Positions 1 to 6,452 of a DNA stretch of 17,480 nucleotides are shown here, piece after piece. Within the stretch, counting starts at the first letter, position 1, and each line of letters opens with the position of its first letter. The DNA is taken from assembly GCA_030679805.1 (NCBI GenBank), contig JAUXST010000216.1:1-17480 (forward strand), read 5' to 3'. The translations under genes were made by a program, and so were the position numbers. Below the pieces are notes generated by a model that did not search any database, was not told the DNA's origin, and worked only from the letters and a program-made list of their open reading frames with translations. Source of the DNA: Reyranella sp. (GTDB taxonomy: Bacteria > Pseudomonadota > Alphaproteobacteria > Reyranellales > Reyranellaceae).

Positions 1-866
1 CCGCGCTCGCGCAACTTGGCGGCGGCGTCGCCGCCGATCTCGAAGCCCCAGGCGCAGTAGACCAGCGCCTTGGCGCCGCGCGGCAGGGACGCTGCGATCT
101 CGTCGATCTTGTCGGGCGGTGCCCGGCGCGCGCCGCGCAGCCGCACCGGCACTGTCGTGGCGTCGGCCTCCAGGCGGGCGTCGATCACGATGAGGTCAGG
201 ATCGGCCTCGAGCATTTTGCGTGCGTCAGGTGTCGTCACCATGTGCGGCTTCTTCTCGGGCGTGGTGCCGTCGAAGCGGGCGGCAACGCGCGCCCAGGCG
301 ATGTTGGCCATGAAGGCATCGACATAGGCGCCGACGTTGGCGCCGAAGTCGATGTGATAGGAGTGCTCGTACATGTCGAGCGCCAGCACCGGCGTGCCGC
401 CGGCCAGGCCGTGCGTATGGTCGGCCGCCCACACGTTGGAGAGCGACCCGTCGCGCGGCGAGCGCGTCAGCAGCACCCAGCCCGAGCCGCCGCCCAGCGC
501 CTTGCCCATGGCGACGAACTCGGCGCGCCATTTGGCGAGCGATCCGAAGTCGCGCACGATTGCCTCGGCCAGGGCGTCACCTCCATTGTCGTTGGATGGA
601 TCGCCGCCGCCGGCCTCGCCCAAATTCTCGAAATAGATCTCGTGCAGCAGCATCGAGTTGGTGGCGATCAGCTCCTCGCGCTTCAGTCCGTTCAGGCGAA
701 AGCCCGGGGCGCTGGCCGGGTCGAGGGCGGCGAGGTCCCCGCGGATCACGTTCAGCCGGCGCACCGCGCCGCCGTAGTTGTTCTCGTAGTGGCTGGCGAT
801 CAGGCGGGCGGAGAGTCCTTTTAGCCGGGGCGGCTTGAAGGAGATCGGTCGGGTGTGGAAAGACAT
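1..866 (-). CDS. chrC: ChrC-type Fe/Mn superoxide dismutase fused to a ChrE-like rhodanese domain (3' end cut by window edge)
   Basis: I translated this frame directly: 288 codons are open with no stop before base 1, so the C terminus is missing. Residues 1-~200 form a Fe/Mn superoxide dismutase. Metal ligands appear as H26, H75, D164 and H168 (the last two in DMYEH), and GGGSGW lies at 125-130. Residues ~208-288 form a rhodanese-like domain with VIDAR (227-231) and the active-site loop VYCAWGFE, whose cysteine is C271. ChrC (SOD) and ChrE (rhodanese) are separate accessory proteins of known chromate operons; here they are one chain. The likely role is removing superoxide made during Cr(VI) reduction, plus a sulfur-transfer or thiol function; the second role is inference. 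The second-shell SOD residues usually His30 and Tyr34 are N30 and A34 here. The start is ATG 866, with AAGGG about 7 bases upstream. The gene diverges from chrB. Confidence 0.9.
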   Translation of the reverse strand, partial: MSFHTRPISFKPPRLKGLSARLIASHYENNYGGAVRRLNVIRGDLAALDPASAPGFRLNGLKREELIATNSMLLHEIYFENLGEAGGGDPSNDNGGDALAEAIVRDFGSLAKWRAEFVAMGKALGGGSGWVLLTRSPRDGSLSNVWAADHTHGLAGGTPVLALDMYEHSYHIDFGANVGAYVDAFMANIAWARVAARFDGTTPEKKPHMVTTPDARKMLEADPDLIVIDARLEADATTVPVRLRGARRAPPDKIDEIAASLPRGAKALVYCAWGFEIGGDAAAKLRER

Positions 867-880
867 CGTGTTCCCTTCGG

Positions 881-980
881 TGATACACTCGTTTCAACGT
901 CAAAATACGCTTGCCCAATGGGAACGCAAGAGAAAAATGATACAAATGTTGCATTCACTATTTACAATATGATACGGATG
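881..980 (+). promoter_or_regulatory. Divergent chr control region with three direct TGATAC motifs
   Basis: The intergenic region is AT-rich compared with its surroundings. TGATAC occurs at 881-886, 938-943 and 970-975. The last two belong to 12-base direct repeats, ATGATACAAATG (937-948) and ATGATACGGATG (969-980), identical at 10 of 12 positions and exactly 32 bases apart, about three helical turns. TACAAT (963-968) and TATGAT (968-973) are -10-like sequences for chrB, without a convincing -35. ChrB is a known chromate-responsive regulator, so these repeats are candidate ChrB half-sites; this is inference. Confidence 0.35.
902..929 (-). promoter_or_regulatory. Candidate promoter of the chrC-chrE fusion with a nested dyad in the spacer
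   Basis: On the minus strand, TTGCGT (929-924) is followed after 16 bases by TATTTT (907-902), a plausible sigma-70-type pair about 36 bases before ATG 866. Inverted arms CTTGC (910-914) and GCAAG (926-930) enclose CCCAATGGG (914-922), so an operator could sit across the promoter. The match is moderate and untested. Confidence 0.35.
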
Positions 981-984
981 GACG

Positions 985-1956
985 ATGTCAGGGAATGAGA
1001 CCCCCGAGGGCGCGCGGTGGCTGCTGCTGATCCATCAACTGCCAGCCAAGCCCGCCTACGCGCGGGTCAAAATCTGGCGGCGGCTGAAGGGGCTGGGGGC
1101 GGTGACAGTGAAGAACTCCGTCTATGCGCTGCCGGCCAATGCCGAGACGCGAGAGGACTTCGCCTGGCTGGTCAAGGAGATCGCCGAGCTGGATGGCGAG
1201 GCCTTCGTCTGTGAGGCGCTGCTGGTCGACGGCATCAGCGACGCCGAGGTCCAGGCGCTGTTCGATTCGGCGCGCGACGAGGACTACGGCGGGATTTCCG
1301 CCGTCGCGCGCGAGCTTGCCGGCGCCAGCGCGACGCGCGCCGAACTCGCGACCCAGGTGGCGCGGCTGCGCCGCCAGCTCGATGAGATCGTCGCCATCGA
1401 CTTCTTCGGCGCCGATGGGCGCGAGCCGGCCGAGGGGCTGGTCTCCGGTCTCGAGGCCGGACTGCAACGGGAGGAGACGGACGTGAGCACATCACCCGCG
1501 CCATCGGCGGCACCGGACACGTCCGGAGATCTGAAGGGCCGCGTCTGGGTCACCCGGCAGGGCGTGCAGATCGATCGCATCGCCTCGGCGTGGCTGATCC
1601 GCCGCTTTATCGATACCGCCGCGCGCTTCAAGTTCGTGCCGGGCACGGGCTATGCCGCCCAGCCGGGCGAGCTGCGCTTCGACATGTTCGAGGGCGAGTT
1701 CACGCACCGCGGCGAGCGCTGCACCTTCGAAGTATTGGTGGCGGAGTCCGGCCTCGACGATCCGGCGCTCGGCGCCATCGCCGAGATCATCCACGATATC
1801 GACCTCAAGGACGGCAAGTACGGCCGCGAGGAGGCCGCGGGCATCCGCACCCTGATCGCCGGCATCGCCTCGGCGCACAACGACGACCCCCAGCGTCTGC
1901 AGCGCGGCGCCGCCGTCTTCGACGATCTCTACGAGTCCTTCCGGAGCGCACGATGA
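985..1956 (+). CDS. chrB: ChrB chromate-resistance regulator
   Basis: The product is 323 residues, the usual size for full-length ChrB. The N-terminal ChrB domain spans roughly 10-140 and includes LLLIHQLPAKPAYARVKIWR and KNSVYALP. A Ser/Pro-rich linker follows at ~165-182. The C-terminal chromate-resistance domain (~186-320) carries VWVTRQGVQIDRIASAWLIR, FDMFEGEFTHRG and EIIHDIDLKDGKYG. ChrB proteins in known chr operons act as chromate-sensing regulators of chrBA(CF). ATG 985 is the first start in this frame; nearby ATGs at 969 and 978 are in another frame that stops at once. The ribosome binding site is weak. The stop overlaps the chrA start (ATGA, 1953-1956), so the two are translationally coupled. 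C246 lies in a histidine- and acid-rich stretch, but I cannot say that it senses chromate. Confidence 0.93.
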   Translation: MSGNETPEGARWLLLIHQLPAKPAYARVKIWRRLKGLGAVTVKNSVYALPANAETREDFAWLVKEIAELDGEAFVCEALLVDGISDAEVQALFDSARDEDYGGISAVARELAGASATRAELATQVARLRRQLDEIVAIDFFGADGREPAEGLVSGLEAGLQREETDVSTSPAPSAAPDTSGDLKGRVWVTRQGVQIDRIASAWLIRRFIDTAARFKFVPGTGYAAQPGELRFDMFEGEFTHRGERCTFEVLVAESGLDDPALGAIAEIIHDIDLKDGKYGREEAAGIRTLIAGIASAHNDDPQRLQRGAAVFDDLYESFRSAR

Positions 1957-3326
1957 GCAGTCCCGACCACGGCGTCCCCTTCTCCGAAGCCGTGAAAGTG
2001 TGGGCCCGTGTCGCGGCACTCTCCTTCGGCGGACCAGCCGGCCAGATCGCCGTGATGCATCGCATCGTCGTCGAGGAGAAGAAGTGGATCGGCGAGCAGC
2101 GTTTCCTGCAGGCGCTGAACTACTGCACCCTGCTGCCCGGCCCCGAGGCGCAGCAGCTCGCCGTCTACATCGGCTGGCTGATGCACAAGACCATGGGTGG
2201 GTTGGTCGCCGGCACCTTGTTCGTGCTGCCCGGCCTGCTCGCCATCATGGCGCTTTCCTGGATCTACGTGCTGCTGGGCAAGGTGACGCTGGTGCAGGGC
2301 CTGTTCTTCGGGCTGAAGGCCGCCGTGCTGGTGATCGTGGTCGAGGCGGTGCTGCGCGTCGGCAAGCGTGCCTTGCGCAATAACGTCATGCGCGCGGTCG
2401 CGGTCGCGGCCTTCGTCGCCATCTTCTTCTACGACGTGCCGTTCCCCATCATCATCATCGGCGCCGGCATCATCGGCTTCACGGGCAGCAAGCTCGGCTG
2501 GCCGGCGTTCCAGGCGGGCGGCGGCCACGGCAATCTGGGTGCCGCCCACGTGACCGATGCCCAGTCGGTGCTGGGCGAGCAAACGCCGGCGCATGCCCGT
2601 CCGAACCTGCGCTGGTCGCTCACCGTGGCGTCGGTGTTCCTGGCTCTCTGGCTCGTGCCGGTGGCGGCGCTCTATTTCGGCCTGGGCGGCGACAACGTCT
2701 TCGCCCAGATCGCGGTGTTCTTCAGCAAGATGGCCGTGGTCACCTTCGGTGGTGCCTATGCCGTGCTGGCCTACGTGGCGCAGCAGGCGGTCGATCACTA
2801 TCACTGGGTGACGGCCGGCGAGATGCTGGACGGGCTCGGCATGGCCGAGTCGACGCCCGGTCCGCTGATCATGGTCACGCAGTTCGTGGGCTTCCTCGCC
2901 GCCTGGCGCACACCGGGTTCGCTCAATCCGCTGCTTGCCGCGACGCTGGGCGGCTTGCTCACCACCTGGGTCACCTTCACGCCCTGCTTTCTCTGGATCT
3001 TCTTCGGCGCGCCGTTCGTCGAGGCGCTACGCGCCAACAAGGCGCTGTCGGCCGCGCTCTCCACCATCACCGCCGCGGTCGTGGGCGTGATCCTGAACCT
3101 CGCCGTCTGGTTCGGCCTGCAGGTGCTGTTCTCGGACCTGAAGCCGGTGCGTTTCCTGGGCGCCGCGGTCGACCTGCCGGTGCTGGCCTCGGCCAATCTC
3201 CCGGCCATGGCGCTGGCGGCGGCCTGCGCGGTCGCCATCTTCCGCTTCAAGTTCGGCATGATCCCGGTGCTGCTCGCCAGCGCCCTGGCCGGTGTCGTCT
3301 ACTCCCAGGTGCTCAGTGCGATCTAG
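1953..3326 (+). CDS. chrA: ChrA chromate efflux transporter (long-chain CHR family)
   Basis: The product is a 457-residue polytopic inner-membrane protein with the duplicated CHR architecture. The first half carries FGGPAGQIAVMH (25-36) and LLPGPEAQQLAVYIGW (60-75). The second half repeats these as TFGGAYAVLAYV (264-275) and ESTPGPLIMVTQFVGF (299-314). Each half is followed by hydrophobic segments, and a hydrophilic loop (~185-220) separates them. ChrA exports chromate from the cytoplasm in a process driven by membrane potential. The start ATG 1953 overlaps the chrB stop and has GGAG six bases upstream. The frame stays open further upstream inside chrB, but that part reads as an Arg-rich shadow. 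Together with ChrB and the divergent ChrC-ChrE fusion this makes a complete chromate locus. Confidence 0.95.
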   Translation: MSSPDHGVPFSEAVKVWARVAALSFGGPAGQIAVMHRIVVEEKKWIGEQRFLQALNYCTLLPGPEAQQLAVYIGWLMHKTMGGLVAGTLFVLPGLLAIMALSWIYVLLGKVTLVQGLFFGLKAAVLVIVVEAVLRVGKRALRNNVMRAVAVAAFVAIFFYDVPFPIIIIGAGIIGFTGSKLGWPAFQAGGGHGNLGAAHVTDAQSVLGEQTPAHARPNLRWSLTVASVFLALWLVPVAALYFGLGGDNVFAQIAVFFSKMAVVTFGGAYAVLAYVAQQAVDHYHWVTAGEMLDGLGMAESTPGPLIMVTQFVGFLAAWRTPGSLNPLLAATLGGLLTTWVTFTPCFLWIFFGAPFVEALRANKALSAALSTITAAVVGVILNLAVWFGLQVLFSDLKPVRFLGAAVDLPVLASANLPAMALAAACAVAIFRFKFGMIPVLLASALAGVVYSQVLSAI

Positions 3327-3380
3327 GCGGGGCCTTTCTCCCGAGGGCCAGGGGACGAATCGGCGTAGAGTAGGGCACCA

Positions 3381-3414
3381 TCACCTTTGACCTAGGGTGA
3401 AGGCCGGATTTTTT
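3381..3414 (+). terminator. Possible weak terminator after chrA
   Basis: Arms TCACC (3381-3385) and GGTGA (3396-3400) flank a ten-base loop, and a run of six T lies at 3409-3414. The stem is short and the T run starts eight bases after it, so this is only a weak candidate. Nothing else stands out in the 99 bases between chrA and the next gene. Confidence 0.2.
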
Positions 3415-3425
3415 GCGGGGTGACC

Positions 3426-4718
3426 ATGCTTGCCGTCGAACTGGCCATCGTCGTCGGGCTGATCGTGCTCAACGGCTTTCTCGCGATGTCGGAACTGGCG
3501 CTGGTGTCGGCCAAGAGGCCGCTGCTGGAGCAGATGGTCCGCGATGGATCGCGGGGCGCCGGCGTCGCGCTCGAGCTGACGGGCGATCCCGGCCGGCTCC
3601 TGTCGACGGTTCAGATCGGCATCACGCTGGTGGGCATCGTCGCCGGCGCCTTCAGCGGTGCCACCATCGCCGAGCGCGGCGACGCGTGGCTCGAAAGCCA
3701 GGGCATGCCGACGCGCTTCGCCGAACCCTTGGCGTTCGCCGTCGTGATCGTGACGATCACCTATTTCTCGGTCGTGCTGGGCGAACTCGTCCCCAAGCAG
3801 GTCGGCCTGCATAACGCCGAGCGGGTCGCAGTGATCGTGGCGAGGCCCATGCAGATCCTTGCCATGGTGGCCAGTCCGGTCGTGGGCTTGCTCGCCTGGT
3901 CCGCCCGGCTCGGCCTTCGCCTGCTCGGGCAGTCGCGGCAGCGGGAGTCCGGCGTCACCGACGAGGAGATCCGGACGATGATCGAAGAGGCCGAGCGGAC
4001 CGGCCTGGTGGAGCCGGAGGAACGCTCGATGATCTCGCGGGTCATGCGCCTCGGCGATCGCTCGGTGCGCGCCGTCATGACGCCGCGGCCCGATGTCGAA
4101 TGGCTCGACCTCCAGGACAGCGACGACGAAATCCTCGATGCCATCCGCAAATCCATGCATGGGCGGATCCTGGCTGCGAACGGCAGTATCGACGAAATCG
4201 TCGGCGCGATCCCGGTGCGGGCCGCGCTGGTCGCCGCCATGGACGAGGGTGTCGGCGCGGTTCGGGCGCTGGTCCAGAAGGTGCCGGCGGTCAGCGATCG
4301 GCTGGCCGCGATCGACGTCGTCGAACAGTTGCGCCGGTCGCCGCTCAATCTGGTGATGGTCGTCGACGAGCACGGCAGCATCGAAGGCATCGTCACCGAG
4401 GGCGACATCCTGAAGACCATCGTCGCCGATATCGAGGAAGACGACGGGGCACATATCGTACAGCGTGACGACGGCTCGCTGCTGATCGATGGCGGCTACC
4501 CGATCGATGAACTCGTCGCCCGGCTCGGCATCCCGCTGCCCACGGGCCACGGCTATCACACGGTCGCGGGATTTGCGCTCGAGAGGATGCGACGCCTGCC
4601 CAAGGCCGGCGAGTCGTTCCGCCACGGCCTGTGGCGCTTCGAGATCGTCGATGTGGACGGGCAGCGTATCGACAAGATCCTGGCGGTGCCGCAGCCCACG
4701 CTGCATCGCAGCGTCTGA
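3426..4718 (+). CDS. CorC/HlyC-type (CNNM-like) CBS-domain membrane protein
   Basis: The product is 430 residues. A DUF21/CNNM transmembrane domain covers ~1-185, with the characteristic NGFLAMSELALVSA (16-29) and LGELVPKQVGLHNAERVA (118-135). A CBS-domain pair follows at ~215-335, starting RSVRAVMTPRPDVEWLD and ending VVDEHGSIEGIVTEGDIL. A CorC/HlyC C-terminal domain covers ~345-425. Relatives are linked to Mg2+/Co2+ or polyamine export. The old haemolysin name is not supported as a function, and the substrate here is unknown. I chose ATG 3426 because GGGGTGA lies just upstream; a GTG at 3420 is in frame but would sit inside that binding site. The gene follows chrA by 99 bases on the same strand and could be part of its transcript, but nothing in the family ties it to chromate. 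Confidence 0.9.
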   Translation: MLAVELAIVVGLIVLNGFLAMSELALVSAKRPLLEQMVRDGSRGAGVALELTGDPGRLLSTVQIGITLVGIVAGAFSGATIAERGDAWLESQGMPTRFAEPLAFAVVIVTITYFSVVLGELVPKQVGLHNAERVAVIVARPMQILAMVASPVVGLLAWSARLGLRLLGQSRQRESGVTDEEIRTMIEEAERTGLVEPEERSMISRVMRLGDRSVRAVMTPRPDVEWLDLQDSDDEILDAIRKSMHGRILAANGSIDEIVGAIPVRAALVAAMDEGVGAVRALVQKVPAVSDRLAAIDVVEQLRRSPLNLVMVVDEHGSIEGIVTEGDILKTIVADIEEDDGAHIVQRDDGSLLIDGGYPIDELVARLGIPLPTGHGYHTVAGFALERMRRLPKAGESFRHGLWRFEIVDVDGQRIDKILAVPQPTLHRSV

Positions 4719-4754
4719 CGCCCGACTACCTGTCTGGCGCCAGTCTTGCCGGAC

Positions 4755-4782
4755 GGCGGCATAGGCGGCATAAGGCGGCGGC
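4755..4782 (+). repeat. Nine-base tandem repeat in the ribosome-binding region of the DUF3297 gene
   Basis: GGCGGCATA occurs twice in tandem (4755-4763, 4764-4772), then A and GGCGGCGGC leading into ATG 4783. The repeat occupies the place where a Shine-Dalgarno sequence should be; AAGGCGG (4772-4778) is the nearest match. Confidence 0.6.
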
Positions 4783-5064
4783 ATGAACGACACCCCCCCA
4801 TCATCCGCCCCGCCTGCCGCCCCCTCGGCGCCCTCGGCCCTGCCGGACCGCCTGTCGACCAACCCCAAGAGCCCGCATTACGACGAGGCGCTGCTGGCGC
4901 GCGGCGTCGGCATCAAGTTCGACGGCGAGGAGAAGACCAACGTCGAGGAATATTGCGTGAGCGAGGGCTGGGTCCGGCTCGCCGTCGGCAAGACGGTCGA
5001 CCGCAAGGGCAACCCGCTCACCATCAAGCTCAAGGGCAAAGTCGAACCCTACCTGCAGAAATAG
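4783..5064 (+). CDS. DUF3297 family protein
   Basis: The product is 93 residues. Residues 1-22 are Pro/Ala/Ser-rich and look disordered. The conserved core begins at PDRLSTNPKSPHYDE and runs through GVGIKFDGEEKTNVEEYC, SEGWVRLAVGKTVDRKGNPL and IKLKGKVEPY, the recognisable DUF3297 pattern of proteobacteria. No signal peptide or membrane segment is visible, so it should be cytosolic. The function is unknown; database labels such as glutathione peroxidase for this family are not supported by anything visible here. The gene lies 64 bases after the CorC-type gene on the same strand and converges on a lipoprotein gene 16 bases away. Small tandem duplications sit at both its start and its stop. Confidence 0.88.
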   Translation: MNDTPPSSAPPAAPSAPSALPDRLSTNPKSPHYDEALLARGVGIKFDGEEKTNVEEYCVSEGWVRLAVGKTVDRKGNPLTIKLKGKVEPYLQK

Positions 5065-5079
5065 GCCTGCAGAAATAGG
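5052..5079 (+). repeat. Perfect 14-base tandem duplication over the stop codon of the DUF3297 gene
   Basis: CCTGCAGAAATAGG is present twice with no gap (5052-5065 and 5066-5079). The first copy contains the last codons and the TAG stop (5062-5064); the second copy is noncoding. The identity suggests a recent slippage or duplication event. Confidence 0.9.
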
Positions 5080-5080
5080 C

Positions 5081-5671
5081 CTACCAGCGCGCGTACGGCA
5101 CGAAGCGGTCGCGGCGCATGGGCTGGTCGGTGAACAGCACCAGGAAGAGCTGGGCGAAGAGCGGACCCAGGCGGGGATCGTCCGGACCGGTTGCCTCCGT
5201 CCAGCCCGTGGTCTCCGACAGTGCGAGATCGTTGCGGCAATAGACGCTGTAGACATAGACGCGGCCCGACGTGCCGGGCTTCAGGCGCGTGACGCCGTTG
5301 CACACCGCGCCGGAGCCGAGATCGTTGGCCGGGTCGAAGATCAGCACCAGCCGGTAGTCGGGATGGGGTTCCTCGACCGGCTGCGCGTAGGTGAAGGTGA
5401 GCGGCGGGCGCGGCTTGTTGGCCTGCAGCACCGGCAACAGGCGGGCCTTCACTTCGTCGAACGGGAGTGCGGGGAACGGATTGCCGGCGACGATCACGCG
5501 AAAGGTCCTGCCATCGGTCGCCGCCCAGAACTCGCTGAAGTCGTACTGCGGTGCATAGTTGACGCCGCCGACGGTCGGTCCCGCGTTCTGGCCCGTCAGT
5601 TGCACCGGCACACAGCCGGCGAACAGGGCGACGATCAGCAAGGCTGCAATGATGTCGCGCGCATGGCGCAT
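5081..5671 (-). CDS. Predicted lipoprotein of unknown function
   Basis: The product is 196 residues. A positively charged start (MRHARD) leads into a hydrophobic segment and the lipobox LFAGC, giving a mature N-terminal Cys20; the protein should be anchored in the periplasm or outer membrane. I do not recognise the mature domain. It contains YDFSEFWAATDGRTFRVIVAGNPF and YRLVLIFDPAND, a pair of cysteines (one in AVCNGV, one in YCRNDL) that could form a disulfide, and an aromatic C terminus ending in ARW. ATG 5671 is preceded by AGGAGAG about eight bases upstream. A -10-like TATACA lies at 5702-5697 on the minus strand, without a clear -35. The gene converges on the DUF3297 gene and is not obviously linked to the metal modules. 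Confidence 0.8.
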   Translation of the reverse strand: MRHARDIIAALLIVALFAGCVPVQLTGQNAGPTVGGVNYAPQYDFSEFWAATDGRTFRVIVAGNPFPALPFDEVKARLLPVLQANKPRPPLTFTYAQPVEEPHPDYRLVLIFDPANDLGSGAVCNGVTRLKPGTSGRVYVYSVYCRNDLALSETTGWTEATGPDDPRLGPLFAQLFLVLFTDQPMRRDRFVPYARW

Positions 5672-5760
5672 GAAGGGCTCTCCTGAGCGTTCCCCCTGTA
5701 TAAACGATTTCGACGGGCCGGAGTTGCCGACGATGCGGCCTTTCGGAAGTCGACAGGAAC

Positions 5761-6021
5761 TCAGCCGATGATGAGCAGCAGGCGCCGGACCTCGCGCCGC
5801 CCCTCGCTGGACGGCAGTTCATCCACCGGCCGGGCGCGCGGCGGCTGCTGGCCGCTCATCAGGAGATCGTGCAGGCGCTGCCGCGTGCTCTCGGAAAGCT
5901 GGCGCAGGACCTCGTCCTCGGTGCGCCCGCTGGCCGTGGCGCCGGGCAGATCGGGCACCCATCCGACGAAGCGGCCATCGTCGGTGCGCTCGATGAGCGA
6001 GTAGTAGCAGGCGTCGAGCAT
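5761..6021 (-). CDS. Orphan HicB-like protein
   Basis: The product is 86 residues. Its first 50 residues match the HicB antitoxin fold: a short strand (YYSLIER), DDGRFVGWVPDLPGATASG (14-32), then a helix TEDEVLRQLSESTRQRLHDLL. The C terminus (RPVDELPSSEGRREVRRLLLIIG) lacks a clear DNA-binding domain. HicB normally neutralises the HicA RNA-binding toxin encoded next to it, but no HicA-sized ORF is found on either side, so this is an orphan. Such proteins are often simply hypothetical regulators. I chose ATG 6021 because GGTGGGGGAAAG lies directly upstream and the family homology begins there; the frame is open for another 150 codons upstream, but that part overlaps other genes and reads as non-protein. 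A FixK/FNR-type dyad lies 47-60 bases before the start. Confidence 0.75.
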   Translation of the reverse strand: MLDACYYSLIERTDDGRFVGWVPDLPGATASGRTEDEVLRQLSESTRQRLHDLLMSGQQPPRARPVDELPSSEGRREVRRLLLIIG

Positions 6022-6067
6022 AACTTTCCCCCACCTGCAATAGTGCGAAGGGCAGGGGAAATGTTCT

Positions 6068-6081
6068 TTGACCCAGGTCAA
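6068..6081. promoter_or_regulatory. FNR/FixK-type operator upstream of the HicB-like gene
   Basis: TTGACCCAGGTCAA is a perfect dyad (arms TTGACC and GGTCAA, two-base centre). It fits the FixK-type consensus TTG(A/C)-N6-(T/G)CAA and resembles the FNR site TTGAT-N4-ATCAA. On the minus strand a -10-like CTATTG lies at 6043-6038. A transcript would then start near 6031, placing the dyad centre about 43 bases upstream, close to the -41.5 position of activated FNR-class promoters. The regulator is not in the window. Confidence 0.5.
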
Positions 6082-6233
6082 TTTTTCAGCGGAAGCCGGC
6101 ACTTGCCGGTTCATCCGCAGGCCGGCGGTGCCGTCCGATGCTCGAGTCGCTACGGTGTCGGTATCATGGAAGCCGACTTGGTTCGTGACATTGCCGTGGA
6201 TGGCCCGGCCGTCTGCATTGACGGTGCCTCCGG
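6082..6233. other. Noncoding stretch with one hairpin between the mer operon and the HicB-like gene
   Basis: About 150 bases with no gene I can support. The only structure I see is CCGGC (6096-6100)-ACTT-GCCGG (6105-6109), a five-pair tetraloop hairpin. It lies about 125 bases downstream of the GDCCVxC stop and lacks a T run on the minus strand, so it is at best a weak end signal for the mer transcript. Confidence 0.4.
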
Positions 6234-6452
6234 CTACGAATGGCCGCAGTTCGCCCTGCCGCCAAGTTGGATCGGCGGACAAGGGACCGTTCCATAGGAG
6301 CAGAACACGCAGCAGTCTCCGGGCTTCGGGCGGAGCAGTGTCTTGCAGCCGCCGCATTCGTAGAAGAACTGGCAGGCGTCGGTCGGCATCGTCTCGATCT
6401 TTGTCGCGCCGCATGCCGGGCAGGTGAGGGCCGATCGAAGGATCGCGCTCAT
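6234..6452 (-). CDS. GDCCVxC domain protein (all-cysteine form) of the mer operon
   Basis: The product is 72 residues, ten of them cysteine (11, 14, 27, 33, 36, 47, 48, 51, 58, 69). CPAC (11-14) and CGGC (33-36) look like zinc-ribbon knuckles. The hallmark GDCCVFC (45-51) is followed by GTVPCPPIQ. This is the family annotated as GDCCVxC domain (seleno)proteins, in which some members carry selenocysteine; here all positions are ordinary Cys codons. No signal peptide or membrane segment is seen, so it should be a cytosolic thiol protein. Its start overlaps the merT stop (ATGA, 6449-6452) and has no Shine-Dalgarno of its own, which points to translational coupling. A role in receiving or buffering Hg(II) delivered by MerT fits the context but is inference. 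Confidence 0.85.
   Translation of the reverse strand: MSAILRSALTCPACGATKIETMPTDACQFFYECGGCKTLLRPKPGDCCVFCSYGTVPCPPIQLGGRANCGHS

Noticed and set aside
949..968. TTGCAT and TACAAT as a chrB promoter.
   Set aside because: The spacer is only eight bases, too short for a sigma-70 promoter; only the -10-like element is worth keeping.
4734..4743. Palindrome CTGGCGCCAG after the CorC-type gene as a terminator.
   Set aside because: It has no loop and no T run, and such ten-base palindromes are common in GC-rich DNA.
3381..4868. A 495-codon open frame on the minus strand opposite the CorC-type gene.
   Set aside because: Composition typical of a shadow frame (His, Asp and Arg runs) and no domain; the plus strand encodes a complete DUF21-CBS-CorC protein.
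6234..6452. Selenocysteine (in-frame TGA) in the GDCCVxC protein.
   Set aside because: All cysteine positions of the motif are ordinary Cys codons, and the frame runs uninterrupted to a TAG stop.
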